Assembly: GCA_003508835.1 (NCBI GenBank)
Contig: PUFA01000542.1
Location: 141,674-205,673 of the forward strand
DNA: 64,000 nt
Direction: 5' to 3'
Source of the DNA: Eonycteris spelaea
Taxonomy: Eukaryota; Chordata; Mammalia; Chiroptera; Pteropodidae
The translations under genes were made by a program, and so were the position numbers. Below, piece by piece: positions 38,422-50,499 of the stretch (position 1 is the first letter of the stretch; every line of letters starts with the position of its first letter). A model generated the notes under the pieces. The model was not told the DNA's origin. It was given only the letters and a program-made list of their open reading frames with translations, and did no database searches.

Positions 38422-41400
38422 CTAAGAAACATTAATAATCTTTTTACAGATAAAAGGCATTTTATTCCCACAGGGTTCATCCAAAAATTGTTGATTTGAG
38501 TAATACCCTATGCAGTTCCATATATTTACAGTTTGAGGGAATGAAAATCTGTAATGAAAAATAAATAAAATGTTGCCATAAGGATAAAGGAAATGAGAAT
38601 GTTTAGGGATGGTGTTTCTTATTAAAAATAGAACTTTAAAGCATTTGAATGAGATATTAACATACCGAGTCATTACATTTTTTCACATTTCATAGTACAA
38701 TATTATAAAAAGTCAGTTATTACCTCAATAACCAATAACAGTGATATTGACTTTTTCCATTGTTATTAATGGTTTTAATATATAATAAACTTTACCTCTA
38801 TTTTGTTTGAAGATGTATTATAATCTAGGTTAGGAAAACAAATCAGAGCAGCAAATTTATTATGATGCTGCAAACCCATGTTTATGAAAGGAAGTGAAAT
38901 TCTAAGATCACAATATACAGAAAATAAGCCCAGCATTTTGAAACATGAGAAGATGCTGAGAATATTGGGCTTCCCCAGAATAAAGACAATAATGCCTATC
39001 TTGTTTTTCCTGGACAGCTTCTCCGTGTGTGAGCATCTGTACACACACAATACATCCAAGTGCTTGTATCAAAACAAACAAAAAAATGGTCAAAAGCTTT
39101 TTATGTCAAAAGTACACCAAACTCAGGTCATAAAGAGCTTCTGAGCATATACATGGATTTTAGAAGGTAAATTGTCAACTGCTATTTATTCTCTTTTTAG
39201 TATTCTCATGGCTACAGACAGGTTATCTTAGCTACAGTGCTGCCAAATGTTACGGTTTTTACTCAGATTAGAAAACTCCTAAAGGATGAAGAAGACCAGA
39301 CTGCCAGAAACTTACAGAGTTTGGGAGAGAGCAGAGCCATCCTCCCACAACCAGGCACGACGTTCTTTATTGTAAGAGTCCGATCCAGTAAACCTTTCAC
39401 TGATATGGTTCATGAAATCCTGTTGGGAAACAAAGGTGAACATATTAACCTAATTTGAATCTGCTCTGAGAATGGTGTATTTTTAAGAAAGTCAGCATAG
39501 ATTCAGACTTTAAATCTCTCAAACTAAAATCATTTATCATCTAGTTTAGGAGGAGTAGTGTAACATACTTCCCATTTTCTCACTTATCAGGACCATTCAT
39601 TTATGGAGAAAAAATGTTGCAAAATTTTCCTTATTGAGGAATGAAAAACATTATAAATAATTTTTTGTGAAAAACATTTTTTCCCACAGGAGATCAACCT
39701 CAAATTTGATCTCAAATCAATAGAATCTGGAAGAATAAATTCCTTGGGTATATAACCTTCAACCTATACTCAAATAGCTTCTTCATGCAGCCAGAGAAAT
39801 TTTTCGCCTTTTCATAAGAATTGAATAATTTTATAATCATATTTTTTATATTCATTCCATATTATATCCCACAATGAAGACAAAACCTATATAAATATAA
39901 ATAAAATTATAAATATAATTAAAACCCTAAAATATACGAAGTTATTTAGTTGGTTCTTTGAATAAAAATAATGACCTAGTATTTCTTCTTTGAACTCTCT
40001 ATAATGTCTCTTGTACTGTATGTGAAATGTATCTTGATTTTTATCCTTGTAATACAAATCTTTGAGAAATTTTATAGGATTTATAAGATTGTTTTAAGGC
40101 ATACAAAAGTAGTTCATTAGTTCAAATACAACCATCTATTTCACTATCTGAATTAAGAGTGAATCAAAGTAGTAAGCATACTTAGATAGTATTTTTTCCC
40201 TAGGCCAAAAAAAAAAAAAATAAGAAACCAGAATTCAGTACATGCCAATTCATCTCCGTTTTGTAACTGCAGTAGACTGGAATTCTGAGAAGCACAGAAA
40301 TATCTGCTTTCTTCCCAAGTTTTCATTTCATTAGAAATAAAGTAACAGTTGCATTGGTACCCAATCCACATTTTTGGGCAAGAAGAGCCTAAGAGAAAAA
40401 ATAAAACATGAAGACAAAGTCTCTGATGACTTTGGAGATTTAACCTTTTTTAGTGCTATTTGCTCATTCAAAAATCATATTATTTTTTCCCCACACATAT
40501 TCTTTGAGAATGTACTACATACACCAGAGTTCAGGGAATGTAATGAGTCACATGAACATTTTTTCCTCATGGAGATTATATTCTAGAGATAGAGTCAAAA
40601 TCATAAATTTTCAATAATTTACTAATTATATTTCATGCTAAATTAGTTATGCATACCAAAAAAATCATCAGCATGTTAAACATTATGTAGCAGAGTATAG
40701 TTAAGGTGGCAGCTAGAAGAAACTTTTGAGCAACGGAGCCAAAGTTGACTTCTACTGTGTGAATGACTTTCAGCATGATGAAAGAGATATTTAAATAGAG
40801 AAAAGCATTTTAGTATATTTTCTGAGTTGGAAAAGAATGTGGTACATTAGGAAAATTCGGATATCTGTTTTCGATATTTTATTTTCAAAATGAAGATAAA
40901 AAATGATTAGTGCAATATCCAATTATACATTTTACCAGTGATAGTGTCTTGAACATTTATTATCCTCAATGATAAGAGTAATGACATACGGTAGGTACTC
41001 AAATCTTTGCCAAATGAATGGTGCTAGAGTTATAGACTCGAATGATGCTTCTCAGGATCCGGGGTAAGGTGAATGGAGAGCTGTTGGTCAAAGGGTACAC
41101 ACTTCCAGTAGAAGATGAATAAGATCCAAGGATCTACTGCATAGCATTATGATTATAGTTAACAATATTATATACTTGCCAGTTGCTAAAAGTAATATTA
41201 ACTGATCTCACAACAACAAAACAAACAAACAACAAAAAGGTATACATGGGACATGACAGAGGTATTAGCTAAAGCTACGGCAGTAATTACACTGCAATAT
41301 ATGTGTATCAAATCAACATACTTTACACATCAAACTACCACAGTATTTAAGTCAATTATACCTCAAAAGTGCTGAAAAAAATACTGTAAAAAGAAATATA

Positions 41401-43469
41401 AATATAGCTATTTGGAAAAAGATGCATAAAGATTGGACTCCGACTGGCTTATATCGTGTAAGTTTAGAATGCAGAAATCTCTGCACTATATTCTGAGTCA
41501 TAAAATAAATAGAAGCAAAGTTAAAGAGATATGAAAGTATGAGGAGCTATCACAAGCAGGTAATCAATTACCTGTAATATTGACTATAATTTATGATTTG
41601 CTACTTAATCATGAGCATACATACAGGCAAATTATGTCCTTTCATGCTATATATATCTTATGACTTAATTACATGAGAAGCGTATTCAATGTAATTTAAT
41701 AATTCATGCATCAGAGAGAAAAAAAATGAGATTATCCTATGTTTAGTAGGTAAACTCATATTATTCTATGTGACATTCCATCATGCTTCTGTGTGAAGAA
41801 AACAAGAAACTTTCTATTTCATCTTCCACTGACACTAAGGTTTTCCAAAGCATGAAGCCTACCTTTCTGGAGTTCTAAGGTGGGTCCTGGGTTGGTGTTG
41901 ACAGAATACTTGGTTTAGTAAATGCTATAAGAAACAATTAGAAAGTTACTTAATTAGATACAGGTTTATCATATAACAAAAAATTTGTTAATCTGTAATT
42001 TAAACCTTTTATATTAAATGATTGCATCACGGTTTTGCTCTTTATATAGGCTTGCCTAGAAACACTTACAATTTTTCACCAAATTCCCAAAGTAGCCATC
42101 AACACAAGGCACATTACTCCTAAGAGGCCAGAAATCAACCTCCACGGGTGGTCGGAAAACCTGGTGAGAAGAGAGGTCGGGGAATGACTTAAACAACAAA
42201 CACTAGAGTTGAACTTTTTAAAGCAGAAACGATAGAGAGACAACCCAAAGTTTTTTGTTTTAACAACCCAGCCATCTTGCCAAAGTAACATTAGAAAATG
42301 AAGCTGCCCCATTCAGAACTCCACCAAATACCAAAATTCTTATGAGATATACTTTACTCTTCAGTGAGCTCATTCATTACTGTCTTCTTAACTAGATCCG
42401 TCTCAGCAAAGGGATTTAACATTTATATTTTAATTTGGCAAAGAAGCTCAGAGATCTGGAGTAAGAGAGATGATTCAGCACCAAGTTCTCTTTTATGGAC
42501 TTACATAACAGACATTCACTTTTATTTTTGCAACAAAAATCACAAGAGAGTTGTATGATTCCAGCAGGCAGATGATAAAATTTAGAATCCATGGATAATG
42601 TTATTTTGTCAAAGTATCAAAGCTAGTAAACACCAAGTCAGAAATCAAGTGAAAGTTTGTCTAGACCATCAGTCTTTGTTTAACATATTCTATCATTGTC
42701 AAAATAATACCGCTTGGGAGCATGCTCTCCTGCTAATCTCAATGCATTCATTGCTCTGAGAAAGCTCAAGAGTCCATGACATTGTAGAGGTTTCACGGGA
42801 AGAGAAGACACAGGAGCAATTGGACCTGGTGTGAGGAGATGGTCCCCAACCAACGTCTGGGTAATAGTTTGGGGAGCTGAGTCCTTCACTACCCTAAATT
42901 ATAACACATAAGCAGCCATATTTTACAAGAACATTGCATTATCTTATACCCAATTACTAGTTTGTAGGCATATTCCCCAAAACAATTTTGCATTAGCAGA
43001 TTCTGCATTAAATTAGCAATCTCCCAAAGTGTTGTCATTGAAACAGTCCAATGTGTCAAACTGTTTCTGTATGTGTTTTGGATGTCACAAACAAACAGTA
43101 AATTTTTAAATAGTCTTTTTAAGTATTGTGTCTAAATATTTGGCATTCTCAGAATACTCTATAGTGGAAATGTGTTGTTCATAATTTAACCTGGTAAAAT
43201 CAGTTCCCATTCAGAATTGGAATTTCTCTTTTAGAAGCCACTCTTTAAAGCTGTTGGAAAAGCTTCACACAACTATTTCAAAGTTACAGAATGAAGAATT
43301 AGAAAAATCAAATGAAGTGGAAGTGCAGATCCATTAAAGACTAAAAAAATGCCCCCCGCACCCCCCCCTTTTTTCTTAAAACACTTCCCTGAAATAGCCA
43401 TATCTAGGAGATTCCTTTTCTGGTGATTTCTATTTTTATTTTATGACCAGGACCTCACATACCTGCCAT
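38422..43469 (-). CDS. KLRD1: CD94-like gene B (KLRD1 copy), frame disrupted as assembled
   Basis: Recent duplicate of gene A. Coding exons: E1 43463-43469, E2 42070-42160, E3 41863-41924, E4 40246-40388 (143 bp, open; CNCYFISNEMKTWEESRYFC, SSLLQLQNGDEL), E5 39316-39419, E6 38422-38548 (open; CIGYYSNQQFLDEPCGNKMP, ending CKKIINVS). E2 lacks two single bases (near 42079 and 42146) and E3 one (near 41890), breaking the frame. E5 lacks one plus two bases (39372-39395); these cancel, but the conserved FYWIGLSY core is lost between them. Without the indels the coding length is 540 bp, or 179 residues, the CD94 length. Like A, E4 starts SSCPKMW with no interchain cysteine, and its donor is GCATGT. 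None of the indels is shared with A. Assembly error is a strong alternative to decay. Confidence 0.85.
41010..41390 (+). mobile_element. LINE-1 3' UTR fragment in intron 3 of KLRD1-B
   Basis: Paralogous to 21370-21770. Confidence 0.7.
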
Positions 43470-45530
43470 GAGAAATGGTGTTCGACGTCGATGCAGAAAA
43501 GACTGCGTGCTTGCTCCAGGGGGACGTTGTCAGGTCACAGAAGTGAGCAGGAGGCTAGAAATCCGAGCAGTGCATGTGAGGAAGCGTTAAAAGAAAAAGA
43601 AAGAAAAAAATTGGGTTTAAATATGTTCTTGAATCACCTATTGGTGAGACACAGATGTATAGTATGAAGAGAAGCAGTAAAATCACTAGCTTTTAAAATG
43701 TTCCTGGAACCGCATACAGGAAATTCCTCACTTTGTATTTGTGTTATGTGAACACTTTGACTATCAAAAGGAGGTGAAAGGTTTTTTTTTAATGTTTGAA
43801 CATCTACATCTGAAAATTATTGGAACACAAGAAAAATGTATGTAAATCAAACATTTATTTGGTGTAATAAAATTTCACACAGACTTTTTCTCTTTTAATA
43901 ATGAAAAATTTATGATTCACCTTGTGCTAAACACAGATGACAGCGCTTGGCATATATTAGCTTGTTTATTTCTGAAATGGCTTAATAATGAACATGCATA
44001 AATATACTCATTCTACTGATGAGAAAACTAAGGCAGAGCCGAATACTTGAGCAAGGTCACTATTATTGAAACCCGGTGGTCTTTTTCCAGACCACATGCA
44101 CTATAGTTCAAATCAAGCCTGTCTCTCTGTGTGTTACATGTGTTCTTAATTTTGATTTTTCAGAACAGATTGGTTGGTATTTCACCTCTCCCTCTGCGCT
44201 TTTGATGGCTGCCTCATTAACTAATGTGTGGAAGGCAAGGATCAAAAGAACACAGTGACTTCCCATTACTGTTCCATGTTCACACACACAACACACGCAC
44301 ACACGCACACATGCACACATGCACCTGTGCTCAACAACTATTTTAGGTGGTCTAAGCCCACAGTATAGTGCCTCATTACTCTTCCATGTATACACACATA
44401 CACACACACATACACACCTGAGCTCTACGACTACCTGTGTGGTCACTGTAATGTGTGGTCCAACCCACATTACAGTGAGCCTTAAAAGCTTCCAACATTG
44501 TATTCTCCAACATTCTTTCCCTTTTAAGTCCTTTGAACATGACTGCGGCCACTCTATTATCCTTATTTTTTATGAATACATTAATTATTATATTTTTACT
44601 GTATTACCTTGCTTCGATAATATATTGATAGTTAAATTTACACATTTTGTCCTTGGGAGACAAATCTTACTAGTGGGAAATTGAAACGTGGGATGGATAG
44701 GCAGAATAAAAACCTTGACAGTAGGAACCTTGACCTATGATTAAGTATCTGGAAATGCAATTCACCATTCATTAACAGATAAAAAAACGTGCCTAAATCA
44801 GATTAAGCATTATAAGCATTATTATCTTTTAAGCATTAAAACATTATCATTGATGAACCTTTTTGTAAAAGACCGACTTTTAACCAAAAACAAAGAATAA
44901 GTCTTGGAATTTTTTTTGTTTCTATGAAGTTAAAATTTTGCATGTTTTTAATTCATATAGTGTGCATAGAGCTGTTTTCAATGAACCAAAAAAAATTAAT
45001 AAAATTTAAATTCTTACCAGAGAATGTAAACATAGAAATGTATTAATCCAGGCTTCATGCAAATCCTTGTTGAGGAAGGTGATGTATAAATGATCTTTTG
45101 CCCACTTAAGTCTATTCATTTTAGTTTTAATGTTGGACAAAGTTGAAATAACAAAAAAATACCTATTTTTCTTTCATTTCTTTGCCAATGTAAAATCATC
45201 TTTGATTAATAAAAGTTTCATATTTTGCTTTCATCTTTAGTTTTAAAAAGACACAAGTTTGTGACAGAATATATAGTAGGAGTTATTACTGTACTTCCAA
45301 CACTGACAGAACTGCCATCATTTGGAGGTGATTCCAAGTTTTCAGAACCATATTTGATGAGACTTGAAATCAACCATTGTCTTTTTTTTAAGCCTGAGTT
45401 TACTGAAATAAAATTTGTGAAAGCTGTACTCAATTCAAAAATTCTAGATACAGGTCACAAATAAGATAACTGGACACACAAAAGTACATGCTCACACATA
45501 GGATATATATTTCTCGCTGTATAACTATGT
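43470..45530. other. 5' flank of KLRD1-B: presumed promoter and 5' UTR region
   Basis: Counterpart of 23820-25770. No further coding exon is seen. Contains the CA-rich local duplication listed separately. Confidence 0.4.
44271..44480. repeat. Local tandem duplication with CA tracts and a hairpin, only in D2
   Basis: The text from 'ttccatg' through a CA tract to 'ggtggtc' occurs twice here but once in D1 (24640-24715). The second copy ends in a perfect inverted repeat: CACTGTAATGTG at 44444-44455 and CACATTACAGTG at 44466-44477, with a 10-base loop. Confidence 0.85.
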
Positions 45531-45632
45531 ATACATAAAAGGAATATATATATATATATAACATAGATAATACATGCATATATGTGTGTATGTGTATCTA
45601 TATGTGTGTGGATGTGTGTGTATGTATACATA
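45530..45632. repeat. Mixed AT/TG microsatellite (D2)
   Basis: Counterpart of 25680-25830, with different run lengths. Confidence 0.85.
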
Positions 45633-45639
45633 CCCTTTT

Positions 45640-46345
45640 CTTTAATACTTTCTGAACTGCCAACCCTGGTTGACTGGATTCCTTCTTGTATATAGGCAGT
45701 TGAGGCTTCTTGTGCCAGGCTCTCTTGACTTATCTCCACTAGGAGCAGAGATTGTCATCGCCCCACGCCAATCTCTTGGGATATTGGCTGACCTCTAGCC
45801 AATCACTGTCTACGGCTCTGTATTTGCAGACTTTTTTCTCCTAAAACTGCCGAGGCCTTGCTACTCTCACACGCAGCACCCAGATGTGCTCAGCAATTCT
45901 CTCCTGCATGGGCTTCGATGAGTCTTAGGATTCGGCTAGTCCAGCCACCTCCGTCCTGATGTCAGGCAATTCAGCACATTGGGCTGGTCCCATTTACCAG
46001 AATCACTGAACAGTGTCAGCTCCAGTCTCCTCTTCTGGTAGCTACAACCAGAACACAGCCTTTCTTATGCTCTGCTTTCTCTTTTGTGTTAACACTTTCC
46101 AATCTCTTTTCCTGGCACATCACAACAAATTGCACTCAAAACCTTTCTCAGGGTCTGCTGCAGAGAAACCCACACTAAATTCCACTGAAACGTTCAGATT
46201 CAATTATGTCTTGTTTTGGGAAAGTTAGGTGTTTTTCCAGGAGATGCATCTCTCTGCAGGATCTCCACTCCCCTGGTGGCCACTGCAGATGACCACACTT
46301 TTTCTCCCCTCCCTGTAATTGACTATTGCCCCTTGTTCAAAGCAA
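45640..46345. other. GC-richer block upstream of KLRD1-B, unclassified
   Basis: Counterpart of 25840-26560, keeping the CCAAT box near 45795. No coding exon recognised. Confidence 0.4.
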
Positions 46346-48934
46346 GTGATAAGTGGAAGATCATTCAAGCAAAGAGCTCAAGGAAAAAATTAATGTCCAC
46401 TTAAGATATGAATAGCGAGGTATTTTCTCTGTCTAGAAATTTCTAACTAAAATGTTGCAAAACATAACAGTATACATTGCAATACACCAATGAGAATTGA
46501 TTTTGATCCCATTGCTTTGAAAATGCATGCATCCCCTTGGTGGAAAGAAAATTGCTAGCATGACCCTGAAAATTATTCTCCTTTTAAGGAAGAAGGGAAA
46601 AGAAGTATTCTGACTTGAAAAAGTCTCCTGTAATAATGCTGTTGACAAACTTATTAGCAAACACTAGCATGTTTTTCTGCTCAAAATTGTATCTATGGAA
46701 TGTTTTGGACAGCATATAGTAGAATGTCTAATATTATTGACAAACTTAATGAAAGAAAAGATAGGACTGGAATCTATGGCTTTATGGAGCATGGCTTCCT
46801 GGAAAATATCACATAAACTATATAACCATCTGAGCGCAAAATGGTGATGTATCATGACCACAGCATCTTTTTTGTGTGTGTGATGCAGTGACAAACTTCA
46901 CTTAGGGATCTCATATATGAATTGATTAGTCTGGACCAGAGTGTGTCCTAAAATGGAAAGAAAGGACCTGTGAGCTACATTCCAGAGCTGGACGTGTCTC
47001 TGTTTTGTCTGTACCTTACAATTATTGTATCAATGAAATTATTAGTAAAGTTCAATACTGAGTAAAATCTCTGATACTGCTTGTGAACCTGACAATTCTT
47101 TTTGTTACCTTCTTGAGGAATTGATAAGTTTTGTCCACGTACATCATGACAAACACGTATACTACTATATGTATGTAATCTAACACCCCTGCCTCTCATC
47201 CTCACCTACAGCAGTTATCATGTCCTCTCATATCCCTGAGAACTCCTGTTGTACCAAGAGATTTCTGCATCTCTGTTCCTGGAGCCTCTTTTCCTTCTAA
47301 AAATGCTAAAAGCTTAGCTGCCCTGACATCAATGAATCTCCAGATTTGAAATATAAATATTGGAGCTTCTTTTGCCACTTTAATATAAAGGAGTCTTTGG
47401 GCACGCATGTTTGAAAGAAAAAGAAATGCGTGAAAATGTGTTCGCCATTCCTCAGACTATGAAAAACTCCCCTGACATGGGGGAAAGCAAATAAACTAAT
47501 GTAATGGTGGAGGAGTAGAAGATAAGAGAGGTCAGAGCGGCCACATAAGCTTACTTACAGAAGGAACATGTGTAAGCAGATAGAATATAGTGACACTCTC
47601 ATGTACACTCTAATCAGCAGGTTCTTCAAGGATATCTGAATCTTATAGGAAGAGTAAGCAACTGAAGACAGCTCAGTCTGTATATGTGAGAGAGTATCAT
47701 GCGCTTCCTGCTCCCAAGGCATATTCTAGCTCTTCTTATTACCTAGAGATAAGCTCCCTTAGGCAGAGATGCATCCATCCTGTTTAACCAGCATCAGACA
47801 CCACTGCTTCTTGCAATATCCAATAATCCTTGTACACCCTCAGGGAAAACATTCAATCATAATAATTAATTAATTAAGAAAGACTGGAACCCTAATGGTC
47901 AGGTAGAATCTAATATTTCTGAACCTTGGTTTGGTTAGACAAAAGAAGTCCAAGATTCATTCTCGGCTTGAAAATAATATAACACTCTCTACCTTTGCAG
48001 AGAAAGCTGAAAAAGTAGAAATATAAAACGAGAATCAGTTGCCCTTTGGGGCCAACCTGTGTGAGGACAAGTGAGAGGAAGAATTATTGATTTTGAAACA
48101 GTCCTTTTGTATTATAAATACTTAAAAGATATACGTGTATTGCTTTGAGGGGGGAAACAGTTATTAACAAACAAAAATTAGATCTCCACAAAGCATAATT
48201 TATAATATTTTAAACTTCAAATGTTTTTAAATGTACTTTTTTTTCATTATTTATATAGATGTTTAAGCTCCTATGATAGATTTTTACAAGCTGGTAACAC
48301 TGACAAATGGTTTCTCCCACAGAACTATAACCACAGATTCCAGAAAGTGTAAATATATACTGAACTGACATTAATACACATTGCCATGTTATCAGTTACA
48401 TAATAAAACAAATTATCAAGTATCCAAATATTAAGTTACACAGCTCAAAAGGCAAATGAAATATTAGATGTCTGCTCAATTCATTAGCTGAAAACTACTT
48501 TTCTTTTGCAAGAGAGGTGGGGAAGAGAAAGAAAACAATTACACTTTAAACAAAAATAAGTGGTGAATACTTGCAGATTAAATAGAAAAAATTACAAGAA
48601 TTTTATAATTTATGATTAAGAATTGTTTTAGCTACAATAACAAAGCATCTCTACCTTTTAAAATATTCACTAACTTAAAGAGCATATTCTACATGTTCTG
48701 CACAAGACAAAGGCAACATTTACTAAAAATACTTAATAGCCACCTCCCATTTTTTTCCAAGCCCTCTTGAAAGAAAGTTGCACCATAACTGCAAACATTG
48801 AAACTAACTGTAACCCTTTTTTGTTTGGAAGCAGTAAATACATATGTTTTTGTACAATGTAGATTTTCAAAATGATGGCTTTGAAATATGGTTTTTATAT
48901 TCTGCACCAATTATCATATGCTTTAGTTTTGCTT
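46345..48934. other. Intergenic part of D2, no gene recognised
   Basis: Counterpart of 26560-29215. No conserved frame. Confidence 0.45.
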
Positions 48935-49138
48935 TTCTTTAGGTGAGGCAATCCTTGGTTGATCTCACAGATTGCAAGGACCTTGTCAGCTTACAATTCC
49001 TTATTTTTATTTTTTATGCCCACAGCACCTGGTCTTCCTAGGTGGTCTCCTATTGACACACTAACCAGACCTGACCCTGCTTAGCTTCCAAGATCAGACG
49101 GGATGAGCTAGTTCAGGGTGGCATGGCAGTAGACATAG
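48934..49138 (-). mobile_element. 5S rRNA-derived SINE (MEG-R type), D2 copy
   Basis: Same insertion and orientation as the D1 copy at 29215-29411, so the SINE was in place before the D1/D2 duplication. Confidence 0.85.
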
Positions 49139-49981
49139 GACTTAATTTTATTCCTCTTATATCTCACTTTATTCAAGAGTGAAAATGGTTTCACTGTGAT
49201 AGTCATGATGTTCTTATCCCTTAAGATATAAGTGAAGGTTTTGTTATTTTGCTTTTGCCCACTTCAAGGTAAAATATTGACATCATCATATGAGCCTCAA
49301 TTGTATTATTAATGCTTAAAATATATAGTTAGTTGCAAAATAAGTATATCAATCCAAGTTTCTTAAGATATAGGAGCAATATTATGATAAAAGTGAGTTT
49401 TACAATGCATGACACATGATATTTAAGGATTCTGAACTGATCAGAAAAAAAGAACTCCTTTACTGAGAAGCATGAGCAAAAACCCACCAGAAAATGTGAA
49501 AAGCGCTGAAGTAAAGTGACCAGGACATAGTTAAGGATTCTTTGGGAAAATCTGGTAGGAATCACTGGTAAAGAACGTGGTCTCAAAGCATCTTCAAATT
49601 AAGCTTAAGGAAATCAGAAAATTTAAAAATAAATTTTCTTTTATTTAGAGAAATAAATGTAATCATCACCAATAGCAATGGTTTGAAATTTACATACCTT
49701 ATTGTAACAAATATTACATAAGTAAATTTTACACCATTTGTATTTGTTCACAACAAGAAAAATTCATATTGATACATTTCACTGCCTCTAGAGGTAGAAA
49801 TGAGCATGATTCATTAAAATGTAAGAATTTCCATATTTCATCACATAAGTAAGAATTTCTCCTGCAAAAACAGTTAAATAGTTGTTCCTTACAAATATAA
49901 TGGTTTTGATTTATAACATTTCCCATTCCCTGCACTCTGCTGATAATAAAATAGAGATGTGATGTGTGTATCTGTGCATGT

Positions 49982-50020
49982 ATGTGTGTGTGTGTGTGTG
50001 TGTGCGCACGCACACACACC
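49982..50020. repeat. (GT)n/(GC)(AC)n microsatellite
   Basis: GT run passing through GCGC into an AC run, so the tract is itself an inverted repeat. D1 has a plain GT run here. Confidence 0.9.
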
Positions 50021-50499
50021 AGTATACAAATGAGCAGAAGTCTAAAATCTGTATGGGCAGGAAAACTTCTTCTCTGAGCGTGCTGTGGTAATCTGGGGAG
50101 AGAAAAATTACTATTGTTTCCTTTGCTTTCTTATCTCAATTTTCACACCCCAAGACATTATTTTTAGTGCAATTCTATGAAACGTGAATTGCTTGGTCAA
50201 ACCTTAACTTGAACTCAAAAAAGTGGAAGAGCAATCAACTACAAGACACTTCACAAATCATGACAGAAAGCAGAGTCATCCTCCCAAACCGGGCACGAGG
50301 AGTGTCTGAAAATGGGAAGGTGGGAGGGACTCTCAAAAGCCCTGGTTGGAAACAGAGTCACACACAGGAAATGGATCCTTTCCCTGCAGCAACAACGACA
50401 CAAGATTTGTGTGTTTGCTTCTGCCTGTGCAGCTGGACATCCTACATTTTGAATAGAGTAAATGCAGGTATCGTCAAACTCAGCCATTTAACCTCATCC

